Part shown: one piece after another, positions 1 to 6,538 of the stretch
Numbering within the stretch: the stretch's first letter is position 1
How the letters are laid out: each line of letters starts with the position of its first letter
DNA from: an uncultured Burkholderiales bacterium
GTDB taxonomy: Bacteria > Pseudomonadota > Gammaproteobacteria > Burkholderiales > Burkholderiaceae
Assembly (NCBI GenBank): GCA_903845315.1
Contig: CAIMWY010000126.1
Location: 1 to 10,930 of the forward strand
DNA: 10,930 bases
Reading direction: 5' to 3'
Translations under genes and position numbers: made by a program
The notes under the pieces: generated by a model
Databases searched by the model: none
What the model was told of the DNA's origin: nothing
What the model saw: only the letters and a program-made list of their open reading frames with translations

Positions 1-19
1 CAATCAAAGAGGCAAGCAT
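1..19 (-). CDS. Start of a partial gene downstream of moxR, possibly a VWA-domain (CoxE-like) protein
   Basis: An ATG reads leftwards from position 19, ten bases after the moxR stop codon, and gives M-L-A-S-L-I before the window ends. A weak GAGA eight bases upstream could serve as ribosome binding site. In many proteobacteria a MoxR ATPase gene is followed directly by a gene for a von Willebrand factor A protein, which is the reason for the suggested identity. The six visible codons cannot confirm it. Confidence 0.4.
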
Positions 20-29
20 GGTGTGTGTC

Positions 30-884
30 TCAGCGGTTGCGGCTTTGCATGAACGCCAGTTTTTCAAACAAGGTGACGTCTTGCTCGTTTTTAAGGAGCG
101 CACCGACCAGCGGTGGAATGGCAACTTTCTCGTCTTGGGTTTGCAAGGCTTCCAACGGGATGTCTTCAGCCACCAAAAGTTTGAGCCAATCGAGCAACTC
201 GCTGGTCGAGGGTTTTTTCTTCAGGCCGGGCAAGTTGCGGATGTCAAAGAAGGTTTTCATGGCCACGCTCAAGAGTTCTTGCTTGAGGTGTGGGAAGTGC
301 ACCGCCACGATGTGACGCATGGTCTCGGCGTCAGGGAATTTGATGTAGTGAAAGAAGCAGCGACGCAAGAAGGCGTCGGGTAATTCTTTTTCGTTGTTGG
401 AGGTGATGAACACCAAGGGGCGAGTTTTGGCTTTGATGAGCTCGCGGGTTTCGTAGCAATAAAACTCCATGCGGTCGATTTCGCGCAGCAAGTCGTTGGG
501 GAATTCGATGTCGGCTTTGTCGATTTCATCGATCAGCAGCGCCACCGGCTCTTCTGAAGTGAAGGCTTGCCACAGCACGCCTTTGATGATGTAGTTGTGA
601 ATGTCTTTGACTCGGGCCCCGCCGTCCAAGTCGGCCATTTGGCTGTCGCGCAGTCGACTGACGGCGTCGTACTCGTAAAGACCTTGCTGCGCTTTGGTGG
701 TGGATTTGATGTGCCACTGCAGCAGGGGCATGCCCAAGGCTTGCGCCACTTCTTCTGCCAGCATGGTCTTGCCCGTGCCGGGCTCGCCTTTGACCAGCAG
801 GGGTCGTTGCAGGGTGATGGCGGCATTGACTGCGAGCATCAAGTCTTGGGTTGCGACGTAGTTATCGGTGCCGGTGAATTTCAT
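30..884 (-). CDS. MoxR-family AAA+ ATPase
   Basis: A 284-residue cytoplasmic AAA+ ATPase of the MoxR group, close in size and style to CoxD. Walker A is GEPGTGKT at residues 33-40, Walker B is LLIDEID at 116-122, sensor 1 is TSNN at 161-164, and a paired arginine (RR, 174-175) fits the arginine finger. MoxR proteins act as chaperones that insert cofactors or activate partner complexes, usually with a VWA-domain partner encoded next door. CoxD does this for the copper-molybdenum centre of CO dehydrogenase, but no such enzyme is seen here, so the client is unknown. The neighbouring divergent cytochrome c4 is a possible but unproven link. The ATG at 884 has only a weak ribosome site; it is preferred because the family N-terminus (KFTGTDNYVAT) begins right there. 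Confidence 0.9.
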   Translation of the reverse strand: MKFTGTDNYVATQDLMLAVNAAITLQRPLLVKGEPGTGKTMLAEEVAQALGMPLLQWHIKSTTKAQQGLYEYDAVSRLRDSQMADLDGGARVKDIHNYIIKGVLWQAFTSEEPVALLIDEIDKADIEFPNDLLREIDRMEFYCYETRELIKAKTRPLVFITSNNEKELPDAFLRRCFFHYIKFPDAETMRHIVAVHFPHLKQELLSVAMKTFFDIRNLPGLKKKPSTSELLDWLKLLVAEDIPLEALQTQDEKVAIPPLVGALLKNEQDVTLFEKLAFMQSRNR

Positions 885-896
885 GTAATTTGGCTC

Positions 897-924
897 TATA
901 TAATCGTTGGTTGACTTTAATCAA
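897..924 (-). promoter_or_regulatory. Candidate moxR promoter
   Basis: On the minus strand TTGATT (919-924) stands 16 bp from TATATA (897-902), a fair sigma-70-type pair. Transcription would begin near 890, leaving an untranslated leader of only about six bases before the ATG at 884, so the call is weak. It overlaps a TATAAT hexamer on the plus strand. Confidence 0.3.
899..904 (+). promoter_or_regulatory. Candidate -10 element for the cytochrome c4 gene
   Basis: A perfect TATAAT lies 43 bases before the cytochrome c4 start, giving a plausible leader of roughly 37 bases. The matching -35 position (around 875-881, TGAATT or GAATTT) is poor, so this rests on the -10 alone. Confidence 0.35.
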
Positions 925-947
925 TCTGTCTCAATGACGTCTGCACT

Positions 948-1610
948 ATGAACAAGTCTCTCTCAATCGTGTTAGCTTTCGTTGTCGCCGCTGCGACCTT
1001 TTCCAGCCAAGCCCAAGAGGTGCAAGGCGACGCCAAAGCGGGCGAAAAAAAGATTGCCATGTGCATTGGCTGTCATGGCATTGTGGGCTACCAAGCCAGC
1101 TTCCCTGAAGTGTACAAAGTCCCCAAGATCTCTGGTCAAGGCGTCAAGTACATCAGCACAGCCTTGAATGCCTATAAAAAAGGCGAACGCAAACACCCTA
1201 CCATGCGTGCCATTGCTGCGAGTTTGACGGATCAAGACATCGCCGATGTGTCTGCCTACTACGCCAAACATGGCGTGGTCGAGGGTGCTGCCCTGCCTGA
1301 TAAGGCTGCTGAGCCTAAGACAAGTGTGGCTGACTTGGTCAAGAAGGGCGCTTGCACCTCATGTCATGGCGAAAACTTTGCCAAACCGATCGACCCGAGT
1401 TATCCCAAGTTGGCCGGACAAAACGCCGACTACTTGTTTGTGGCTTTGAAGTCTTACAAGGTGGAGGGTACTTCCTCTTGGGGCCGCGGCAATGGCGTGA
1501 TGGGCGGAGTGGCCAAGCAGTTCAGCAATGCTGAACTCAAAGAGTTGGCCAACTATCTGTCGGCCCAGCAGGGTGACTTGAAGACCGTGGCACAGTCCAA
1601 GTTCCGTTGA
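948..1610 (+). CDS. Periplasmic dihaem cytochrome c4
   Basis: A 220-residue secreted c-type cytochrome with two haem domains. Residues 1-23 form a signal peptide (MNKSLSIVLAFVVAAATF, then SSQAQ), so the mature protein is periplasmic. Haem-binding motifs are CIGCH at 39-43 and CTSCH at 136-140; Met86 (HPTMRAIA) and Met185 (GVMGG) are the likely distal ligands. The tandem-domain layout and length match cytochrome c4, which carries electrons between the bc1 complex and terminal oxidases. The oxidase encoded near the right end of the window is one possible acceptor, by inference only. The ATG at 948 is chosen because it opens the signal peptide; its ribosome site is weak. It is transcribed away from moxR and ends in a strong terminator. 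Confidence 0.92.
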   Translation: MNKSLSIVLAFVVAAATFSSQAQEVQGDAKAGEKKIAMCIGCHGIVGYQASFPEVYKVPKISGQGVKYISTALNAYKKGERKHPTMRAIAASLTDQDIADVSAYYAKHGVVEGAALPDKAAEPKTSVADLVKKGACTSCHGENFAKPIDPSYPKLAGQNADYLFVALKSYKVEGTSSWGRGNGVMGGVAKQFSNAELKELANYLSAQQGDLKTVAQSKFR

Positions 1611-1625
1611 TTTAAGACCTGATTC

Positions 1626-1657
1626 AAAACAAAGCCCGCTGTTGCGGGCTTTGTTTT
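1626..1657 (+). terminator. Perfect-stem intrinsic terminator, probably bidirectional
   Basis: A 14-bp perfect inverted repeat (1626-1639 and 1644-1657) encloses the loop TGTT. The core AAAGCCCGC/GCGGGCTTT is flanked by an A-rich run on the left and TTTGTTTTG on the right, so either strand gives a GC stem followed by a U-rich tail. It lies 15 bases after the cytochrome c4 stop and between convergent genes, where it can also stop transcripts arriving from the DUF1841 gene on the other strand. Confidence 0.92.
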
Positions 1658-1703
1658 GTCTGCGCCGAGTGCGATGAACACGCCTGCAGCTTTTGCGAAG
1701 GTC

Positions 1704-2138
1704 TCAGTCTCGCGTAGCGCGTCGTTGAACGGCATCGATATAGGCTTGTCCATCGGGCGCACGGCCGCTGCGCTGGCTTTCCCAAACCATTTGACCCAAG
1801 GCTTCCATGGTGTCATGGTGCGCGTCGTGCAGCGAGTCGCGCCGGGCGGTCAACAACTCGACGGCTTGACGGATGCCACGCGGCTGGTCGATGGAGCATT
1901 GTTCACTGACTGACAGATGCATGGACAGGTGTAAGAACGGGTTGACTTGGCCGTCTTTGACCTCGTACATGCGTTCCAGGGCCGCAGCCTCGTCGGCAAA
2001 GTCGGCATGGTATTCGGGGTGCTCGGCCAGCCACTGACTAGCCAAGGTCTCTAGGGCGTCCATGGGTCGGGCTTGGCGCCACTTGGCATAGACGGAACAA
2101 AAAAAACGCCGAACGTCGGCTTGACTGGGTTCAAACAT
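1704..2138 (-). CDS. DUF1841 family protein of unknown function
   Basis: A 144-residue soluble protein with the conserved features of DUF1841, a small family common in beta- and gammaproteobacteria: an N-terminal MFEPSQADVRRFF, an EHPEYHADF stretch, the block NPFLHLSMHLSVSEQ, then SIDQPRGI, and a C-terminal part with HDAHHDTMEALGQ and WESQRSG. No catalytic role is known to me. The several conserved histidines and acidic residues could bind a metal, which is speculation. The start at 2138 (MFEPS) fits the family N-terminus. An ATG at 2147 and a GTG at 2153 in the same frame are alternatives, and none has a good ribosome site. It is divergent from pcaF and convergent with the cytochrome c4 gene. 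Confidence 0.85.
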   Translation of the reverse strand: MFEPSQADVRRFFCSVYAKWRQARPMDALETLASQWLAEHPEYHADFADEAAALERMYEVKDGQVNPFLHLSMHLSVSEQCSIDQPRGIRQAVELLTARRDSLHDAHHDTMEALGQMVWESQRSGRAPDGQAYIDAVQRRATRD

Positions 2139-2231
2139 GGGCTGCATTGTCACTCAGGCGCCCCGCTTAGGAGGTGCAGGCGCGCGTCTTGATACATTTA
2201 GCGGTTACACACGTTTCATTTGAGGAAGACC
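2139..2231 (+). promoter_or_regulatory. pcaF: Intergenic region upstream of pcaF with candidate extended -10
   Basis: This divergent gap must carry the promoter of the pcaFIJ run. The best element I can see is TGATACATT at 2190-2198, an extended -10 (TGn plus TACATT, four of six matches) that would give a leader of about 27 bases; no good -35 accompanies it. No clear operator palindrome is visible. The pcaF ribosome site TGAGGAAG ends a few bases before the ATG at 2232. Confidence 0.25.
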
Positions 2232-3434
2232 ATGAACCAAGCATTTATTTGCGATGCCATCCGCACCCCCTTTGGTCGCTACGGTGGCGCTTTGTCGTCT
2301 GTACGTACCGATGACCTGGGCGCCATTCCTTTGAAAGCGCTGATGGCGCGCAACCCCCATGTGGATTGGTTGGCTGTGAACGACTTGATTTATGGCTGCG
2401 TCAACCAAGCGGGTGAAGACAACCGCAACGTCGGCCACATGGCCAGCTTGTTGGCTGGGCTGCCCCTCGAGTTGCCGGGTGCCACCATCAACCGCTTGTG
2501 CGGCTCGGGTATGGATGCCATTGGCACTGCCGCACGCGCCATCAAAGCGGGTGAAGCCACGCTGATGATTGCCGGCGGTGTGGAGAGCATGAGCCGATCA
2601 CCCTTTGTGATGCCGAAGGCCGAGAGCGCATTCAGCCGCAGCAACGCGGTGTACGACACCACAATTGGCTGGCGCTTCATCAACAAACTGATGAAAGAAA
2701 AGTACGGCGTGGACTCGATGCCTGAGACGGCAGAGAACGTGGCCACCGATTTCAAGATCGAGCGTGAAGCGCAAGACCGCATGGCATTGGCCAGCCAGAT
2801 GAAGGCCGTGGCCGCGCAAAAGGCGGGCTACTTTGATACTGAAATTTGTTCTGTCACCATCCCGCAGAAAAAGGGTGATGCCGTGGTGGTGAGCCAAGAC
2901 GAGCACCCACGCGAAACAAGCATGGAGTCTTTGGCCAAACTCAAGCCCGTGGTACGCCCGGATGGCACGGTGACGGCCGGCAACGCCAGCGGTGTGAACG
3001 ACGGCGCCTGCGCTGTGTTGCTGGCTGATGAAAAAACCGCCGCCAAGCAAGGCCTGACGCCCAAAGCTCGTGTGGTGGGCATGGCCACGGCGGGTGTGCC
3101 ACCGCGCATCATGGGTATTGGCCCGGCACCTGCCACGCAAAAGGTGTTGGCGCTGACGGGTTTGACGCTGGCTGATTTGGATGTGATTGAACTCAACGAA
3201 GCCTTCGCCGCGCAGGGCTTGGCGGTGTTGCGGCAGTTGGGCTTGCAAGACGACGACCCTCGCGTCAACCCCTATGGTGGCGCCATTGCCTTAGGGCACC
3301 CCTTGGGGGCCAGTGGGGCGCGCTTGGTCACAACAGCCGTCAATCAGTTGCACCGCACCGGTGGCCGTTATGCCGTGTGCACCATGTGCATTGGCGTGGG
3401 CCAAGGCATAGCGATGATCATCGAGCGCGTGTAA
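2232..3434 (+). CDS. pcaF: 3-oxoadipyl-CoA thiolase (beta-ketoadipyl-CoA thiolase)
   Basis: A 400-residue thiolase that splits 3-oxoadipyl-CoA with CoA into succinyl-CoA and acetyl-CoA, the last step of the beta-ketoadipate pathway for aromatic compounds. The N-terminus AFICDAIRTPFGRYGGALSS is the signature of PcaF rather than of generic acetyl-CoA acetyltransferases. The nucleophile is Cys90 in NRLCGSGMDA; NEAFAAQG follows near residue 322; His356 lies in GHPLGASGA; the second active-site cysteine is Cys386 in CTMCIGVGQG. All catalytic residues are present. The ATG at 2232 is chosen over an in-frame TTG at 2220 because GAGG at 2222-2225 is a well-spaced ribosome site and the family sequence begins there. 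The next two genes encode the enzyme that makes its substrate, which supports the assignment. A broader thiolase role, for example in phenylacetate or dicarboxylate breakdown, is not excluded. Confidence 0.93.
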   Translation: MNQAFICDAIRTPFGRYGGALSSVRTDDLGAIPLKALMARNPHVDWLAVNDLIYGCVNQAGEDNRNVGHMASLLAGLPLELPGATINRLCGSGMDAIGTAARAIKAGEATLMIAGGVESMSRSPFVMPKAESAFSRSNAVYDTTIGWRFINKLMKEKYGVDSMPETAENVATDFKIEREAQDRMALASQMKAVAAQKAGYFDTEICSVTIPQKKGDAVVVSQDEHPRETSMESLAKLKPVVRPDGTVTAGNASGVNDGACAVLLADEKTAAKQGLTPKARVVGMATAGVPPRIMGIGPAPATQKVLALTGLTLADLDVIELNEAFAAQGLAVLRQLGLQDDDPRVNPYGGAIALGHPLGASGARLVTTAVNQLHRTGGRYAVCTMCIGVGQGIAMIIERV

Positions 3435-3452
3435 GACGCCAAGGCGGTTCGC

Positions 3453-4181
3453 ATGATCAACAAAATTGCGCCCTCTATGGCCCACGCGCTGCAGGGCTTG
3501 ACGAACGACCAGACCTTGCTCATTGGGGGCTTCGGCACCGCAGGTATTCCTGACGAACTGATTGATGGCCTGATTGCGGTTGCGCAAGAGCGGCAAGTGC
3601 AGGGATTGACCGTGGTCAATAACAACGCGGGCAATGGTGAGGCTGGATTGGCTGCGTTGCTGAAAACGGGCTGTGTGCGCAAAGTGATTTGCAGCTTCCC
3701 TCGTCAGGCAGACAGCTATGTGTTTGACGGCTTGTACCGTTCGGGCAAGCTGGAGTTGGAGCTGGTGCCACAAGGCAACTTGGCAGAGCGCATTCGCGCG
3801 GCAGGGGCCGGCATTGGTGCGTTCTTCACGCCCACAGGGTTTGGCACCGAGCTGGCCAAACACAGCGATGGTTCGCTCAAAGAAACTCGCGAGATCAATG
3901 GCCGCATGTATGTGCTGGAGCATCCCATTCATGCCGACATTGCTTTGATCAAGGCCGAGCGTGGCGATCGTTGGGGCAATCTGACCTACCGCAAAGCCGC
4001 ACGTAACTTTGGGCCTGTGATGGCGACTGCGGCCAAGTGCACCATTGCTTCGGTGCACGAGGTGGTAGAGCTTGGCAGCCTAGACCCCGAGGCCATTGTG
4101 ACGCCGGGTATTTTTGTCAGCCACGTGGTGCAAGTGCCGCGTGTGGCCACCCAAGGTGGTGGTTTCAAGAAGGAGGCATGA
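3453..4181 (+). CDS. pcaI: 3-oxoadipate CoA-transferase subunit A
   Basis: A 242-residue alpha subunit of a family I CoA-transferase. With PcaJ it moves CoA from succinyl-CoA to 3-oxoadipate. Visible family features are the CoA-site glycine stretch LLIGGFGTAGIPDELIDGL (about residues 22-40), VVNNNAGNGE (54-63), and later TPTGFGTELA and LTYRKAARNFGP. The sequence alone does not separate 3-oxoadipate CoA-transferase from succinyl-CoA:acetoacetate CoA-transferase (ScoA/AtoD); the pcaF gene 18 bases upstream decides for PcaI. The start at 3453 has a poor ribosome site and may depend on readthrough from pcaF; an ATG at 3477 is a shorter alternative. The last codons contain the ribosome site for pcaJ. 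Confidence 0.88.
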   Translation: MINKIAPSMAHALQGLTNDQTLLIGGFGTAGIPDELIDGLIAVAQERQVQGLTVVNNNAGNGEAGLAALLKTGCVRKVICSFPRQADSYVFDGLYRSGKLELELVPQGNLAERIRAAGAGIGAFFTPTGFGTELAKHSDGSLKETREINGRMYVLEHPIHADIALIKAERGDRWGNLTYRKAARNFGPVMATAAKCTIASVHEVVELGSLDPEAIVTPGIFVSHVVQVPRVATQGGGFKKEA

Positions 4182-4182
4182 G

Positions 4183-4827
4183 ATGGCCTACACCCGAAAA
4201 ACCAAAGACCAAATGGCCGCCCGCGTGGCCCAAGACATTCCTGAGGGCGCTTATGTGAATTTGGGCATTGGCATGCCCACCCAAGTGGCCAACCATTTGC
4301 CCAAAGGCTTGGAAGTGATCTTGCACAGCGAAAACGGCATCTTGGGCATGGGCCCAGCGCCCGTTGCGGGCCAAGAAGATTTCGACTTGATCAACGCAGG
4401 CAAACAGCCGGTGACTTTGATGCCTGGCGGCGCATTTTTTCACCACGCCGATAGTTTTTCGATGATGCGCGGCGGGCACTTGGACATTTGTGTGCTGGGC
4501 GCTTTTCAGGTCAGCGAAGGTGGTGATTTGGCCAACTGGCATACCGGTGAGCCAGGCGCCATTCCTGCTGTGGGCGGTGCCATGGACTTGGCCATTGGTG
4601 CGAAGCAAACCTGGGTGATGATGGATTTGCTGACCAAGCAAGGGGCTAGCAAAGTGGTGCGTGAGTGCAGTTACCCCATCACAGGTTTGGCTTGCGTAAA
4701 GCGCATTTACACCGACTTGGCCACGCTAGAGGTGACGCCACAAGGCTTGCGCCTGATCGATGCAGTGGATGGGTTGTCGCGCGACGAACTGGTGCGACTG
4801 GTGGGTTGTAACGTTCTTGAATTGTGA
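4183..4827 (+). CDS. pcaJ: 3-oxoadipate CoA-transferase subunit B
   Basis: A 214-residue beta subunit of the same CoA-transferase. The catalytic glutamate that forms the acyl and CoA thioester intermediates is Glu50, in HSENGILGMG. The family stretches VNLGIGMPTQVANHLP (25-40), MPGGAFFHHADSFSMMRGGH and the C-terminal TPQGLRLIDAVDGLS are also present. The ATG at 4183 is one base after the pcaI stop, and GGAGG at 4172-4176, inside the last pcaI codons, is a strong, correctly spaced ribosome site. This is the reason to reject the longer reading frame that opens at 4114. Such close coupling fits equal production of two subunits of one enzyme. Confidence 0.9.
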   Translation: MAYTRKTKDQMAARVAQDIPEGAYVNLGIGMPTQVANHLPKGLEVILHSENGILGMGPAPVAGQEDFDLINAGKQPVTLMPGGAFFHHADSFSMMRGGHLDICVLGAFQVSEGGDLANWHTGEPGAIPAVGGAMDLAIGAKQTWVMMDLLTKQGASKVVRECSYPITGLACVKRIYTDLATLEVTPQGLRLIDAVDGLSRDELVRLVGCNVLEL

Positions 4828-4838
4828 TTCAAAGCGTC

Positions 4839-5312
4839 ATGTCACCTTCTGTTGCTGCATTTATCCCGCTGTCTGAGTTGCCCGGGCACTACATACGCCG
4901 CTTGCAGCAAATTGCTGTCGGTGTGTTCATGGACGAGACCCATGCCTTCGGTTTGACCCCTGTGCAATTTGCTGCCTTGAATGCTTTGTTGGCACACCCT
5001 GGCATTGATCAACGCACGTTGGCTGCGGGTATTGGATTTGACACCTCCACCATGGGTGGTGTGGTGGACCGATTAGAGGCTCGGGGTTGGCTGGTGCGGC
5101 AAGTGTCCCCCGAAGACCGCAGAGCGCGCTTGCTGCGCGTGACACCACAGGGGCAGCAATTGCTGGCCGATGTGGGGGATGCGGTGCTCAAGACGCAGGA
5201 TCGCATCTTGAGTCCTTTGCCCAAAGCGCAGCGTCAAGAGTTTTTGCGCATGTTGAAGGTGTTGGTTGACGCCAACAACGAGGCCAGTCGGGCGCCACGC
5301 AGCTTGGAGTGA
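4839..5312 (+). CDS. MarR-family transcriptional regulator
   Basis: A 157-residue winged-helix repressor-type protein. Residues about 37-65 (FGLTPVQFAALNALLAHPGI and on) are the first helices of the MarR fold, the recognition helix lies near 68-82 (DTSTMGGVVDRLEARG), and the wing carries the family motif EDRRARLLRVTPQG (92-105). Flanking helices should form the dimer interface and a small-ligand pocket. MarR proteins often answer to aromatic acids or their CoA esters, so control of this run of genes is a reasonable inference. An in-frame GTG at 4824 overlaps the pcaJ stop (GTGA) and could be the true, translationally coupled start, adding five residues; neither start has a clear ribosome site. 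Confidence 0.88.
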   Translation: MSPSVAAFIPLSELPGHYIRRLQQIAVGVFMDETHAFGLTPVQFAALNALLAHPGIDQRTLAAGIGFDTSTMGGVVDRLEARGWLVRQVSPEDRRARLLRVTPQGQQLLADVGDAVLKTQDRILSPLPKAQRQEFLRMLKVLVDANNEASRAPRSLE

Positions 5313-5313
5313 T

Positions 5314-6072
5314 GTGCTGACCGATTACCTCATCACCGACCCTTTCTTTTATTTCGTGGCCGCGCCGGCTGTGGTGTTGTTGGGCATCAGCAAAAGTGGA
5401 TTTGGCGCGGGCTTTGGCTCTTTGGCTGTGCCCTTGATGGCCATGGCTGTGACGGTGCCTCAAGCGGCAGCGATTTTGATGCCCGTGTTGTTTGTGATTG
5501 ATGTGCTGGGCATTGCGGCTTACCGACGTGATTTTGAGGTGGTGCTGCTGAAATTTTTGGTCCCATGGGGATTGTTGGGCACCCTGGTTGGGTATTTGAC
5601 GTTCAGTATGTTGGAGCCCCACTGGGTGGCTGGCTTGGTGGGGTTTTTCACATTGCTGTTTTTGGCGCAGCGATTGTTGTTCCCACCGGCAGTCCAGGGT
5701 TTTGCGCCGCCCCGATGGCTGGGTGCCATCTTGACCACCTTGTCAGGCTTTACCAGTTTTATTGCGCACACCGGAGCGCCTCCGGTGAATGCTTATTTGT
5801 TGCCCATGCGCTTAGATCCGGTTAAGTTTGCCGCCACCTTGTCGGTTTACTTTTTCTGTATGAATTTTGCAAAGTGGGTGCCTTATGCAGCTTTGGGTTT
5901 GTTGGACTGGCGAAACTTAGGAACTGCCTTGGTGTTGATGCCCTTGGTTCCGCTGGGTGTTTGGTCTGGCGTTCGCATTGCACGTCGCATTGAACCGAAA
6001 CTGTTTTATCAAATGGTGCATCTGGGCATGTTTCTCGCAGGCAGCAAATTGCTTTGGGATGCTTGGCATTGA
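5314..6072 (+). CDS. TSUP (TauE/SafE) family membrane permease
   Basis: A 252-residue, strongly hydrophobic protein with about seven or eight predicted membrane segments. Family features are the two related half-repeats: GISKSGFGAGFGSLAVPLMA near residues 24-43, and GFTSFIAHTGAPPVNAYLL at 145-163, the latter typical of TauE/SafE proteins. Members move sulfite, sulfoacetate, sulfolactate and other small organic anions across the inner membrane; the substrate cannot be read from the sequence. The chosen start is the GTG at 5314, because GGAG (5306-5309) precedes it at good distance and the protein then begins just before the first membrane segment. The frame is open further upstream to 5266, but that part lies inside the marR gene. 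An organic acid linked to aromatic catabolism is a plausible substrate, by position only. Confidence 0.88.
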   Translation: MLTDYLITDPFFYFVAAPAVVLLGISKSGFGAGFGSLAVPLMAMAVTVPQAAAILMPVLFVIDVLGIAAYRRDFEVVLLKFLVPWGLLGTLVGYLTFSMLEPHWVAGLVGFFTLLFLAQRLLFPPAVQGFAPPRWLGAILTTLSGFTSFIAHTGAPPVNAYLLPMRLDPVKFAATLSVYFFCMNFAKWVPYAALGLLDWRNLGTALVLMPLVPLGVWSGVRIARRIEPKLFYQMVHLGMFLAGSKLLWDAWH

Positions 6073-6085
6073 AAAAGGATGACGT

Positions 6086-6538
6086 ATGAAAGTGTTTGAT
6101 TCGTTGCAGCAAGTGCAGGAGTGGGTTGGCCAAGATGAGCTGGTGGGCGAATGGTTGACGGTAACCCAAGAGCACATCAACCAATTTGCCAAGGCCACGG
6201 GTGACGAGCAGTGGATTCATGTGGACCAAGAGCGTGCCAAGTCAGGCCCGTTTGGTGCGCCCATTGCGCATGGGTTTTTAACGCTGTCTTTGTTGCCTCA
6301 GTTGTGTTCGACGGCGTTTCAAATCCATGGTGCGCGCTTGGGTGTTAACTACGGCTTGAACCGCGTACGTTTCACGGCCCCCGTGCCTGTCAATAGCCGC
6401 TTGCGTGTGCTCGCGGTGCTCAAGTCGTGCAGCCCCATTGAGGGGGGTGTGCAGCTCACTTGGCTGTCTAGGGTTGAGTGCGAAGGGTCAGACAAGCCCG
6501 TGTGTATCGCTGAGTCCCTCACGCGCTGGTATGTGTGA
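6086..6538 (+). CDS. MaoC-like hydratase / hotdog-fold protein
   Basis: A 150-residue single hotdog-domain protein of the MaoC group, which adds or removes water at enoyl-CoA thioesters. The hydratase signature is FAKATGDEQWIHVDQERA: Asp40 and His45 are the catalytic pair, followed by PFGAPIAHGFLTLSLL (55-70). In (R)-specific enoyl-CoA hydratases the motif normally has Asn where this has Gln42; the GDxQWIH form is common in the smaller NodN-like branch, where the substrate is usually unknown. AGGA at 6076-6079 is a good ribosome site for the ATG at 6086, 13 bases after the permease gene. The end overlaps the convergent trmL gene by 20 bp. Confidence 0.88.
   Translation: MKVFDSLQQVQEWVGQDELVGEWLTVTQEHINQFAKATGDEQWIHVDQERAKSGPFGAPIAHGFLTLSLLPQLCSTAFQIHGARLGVNYGLNRVRFTAPVPVNSRLRVLAVLKSCSPIEGGVQLTWLSRVECEGSDKPVCIAESLTRWYV

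Noticed and set aside
911..916. TTGACT as a -35 box for the cytochrome c4 gene
   Set aside because: At 16-18 bp spacing there is no acceptable -10, and the transcript would start at about the ATG itself.
2169..2174. AGGAGG resembling a strong ribosome binding site
   Set aside because: No start codon with an open frame follows at a usable distance; pcaF has its own site closer to its ATG.
2598..3248. Long minus-strand open frame (216 codons) opposite pcaF
   Set aside because: It is the mirror of a strongly conserved thiolase in GC-rich sequence; the translation is rich in His, Arg and Gln and resembles no family.
3291..4058. Minus-strand open frame of 255 codons across the pcaF end and pcaI
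   Set aside because: It lies antisense to two well-identified genes, and its composition is that of a shadow frame with no recognisable domain.
5822..6229. Minus-strand open frame spanning the permease-hydratase junction
   Set aside because: Both plus-strand genes are clear and share a good ribosome site at the junction; the antisense frame has no family features.
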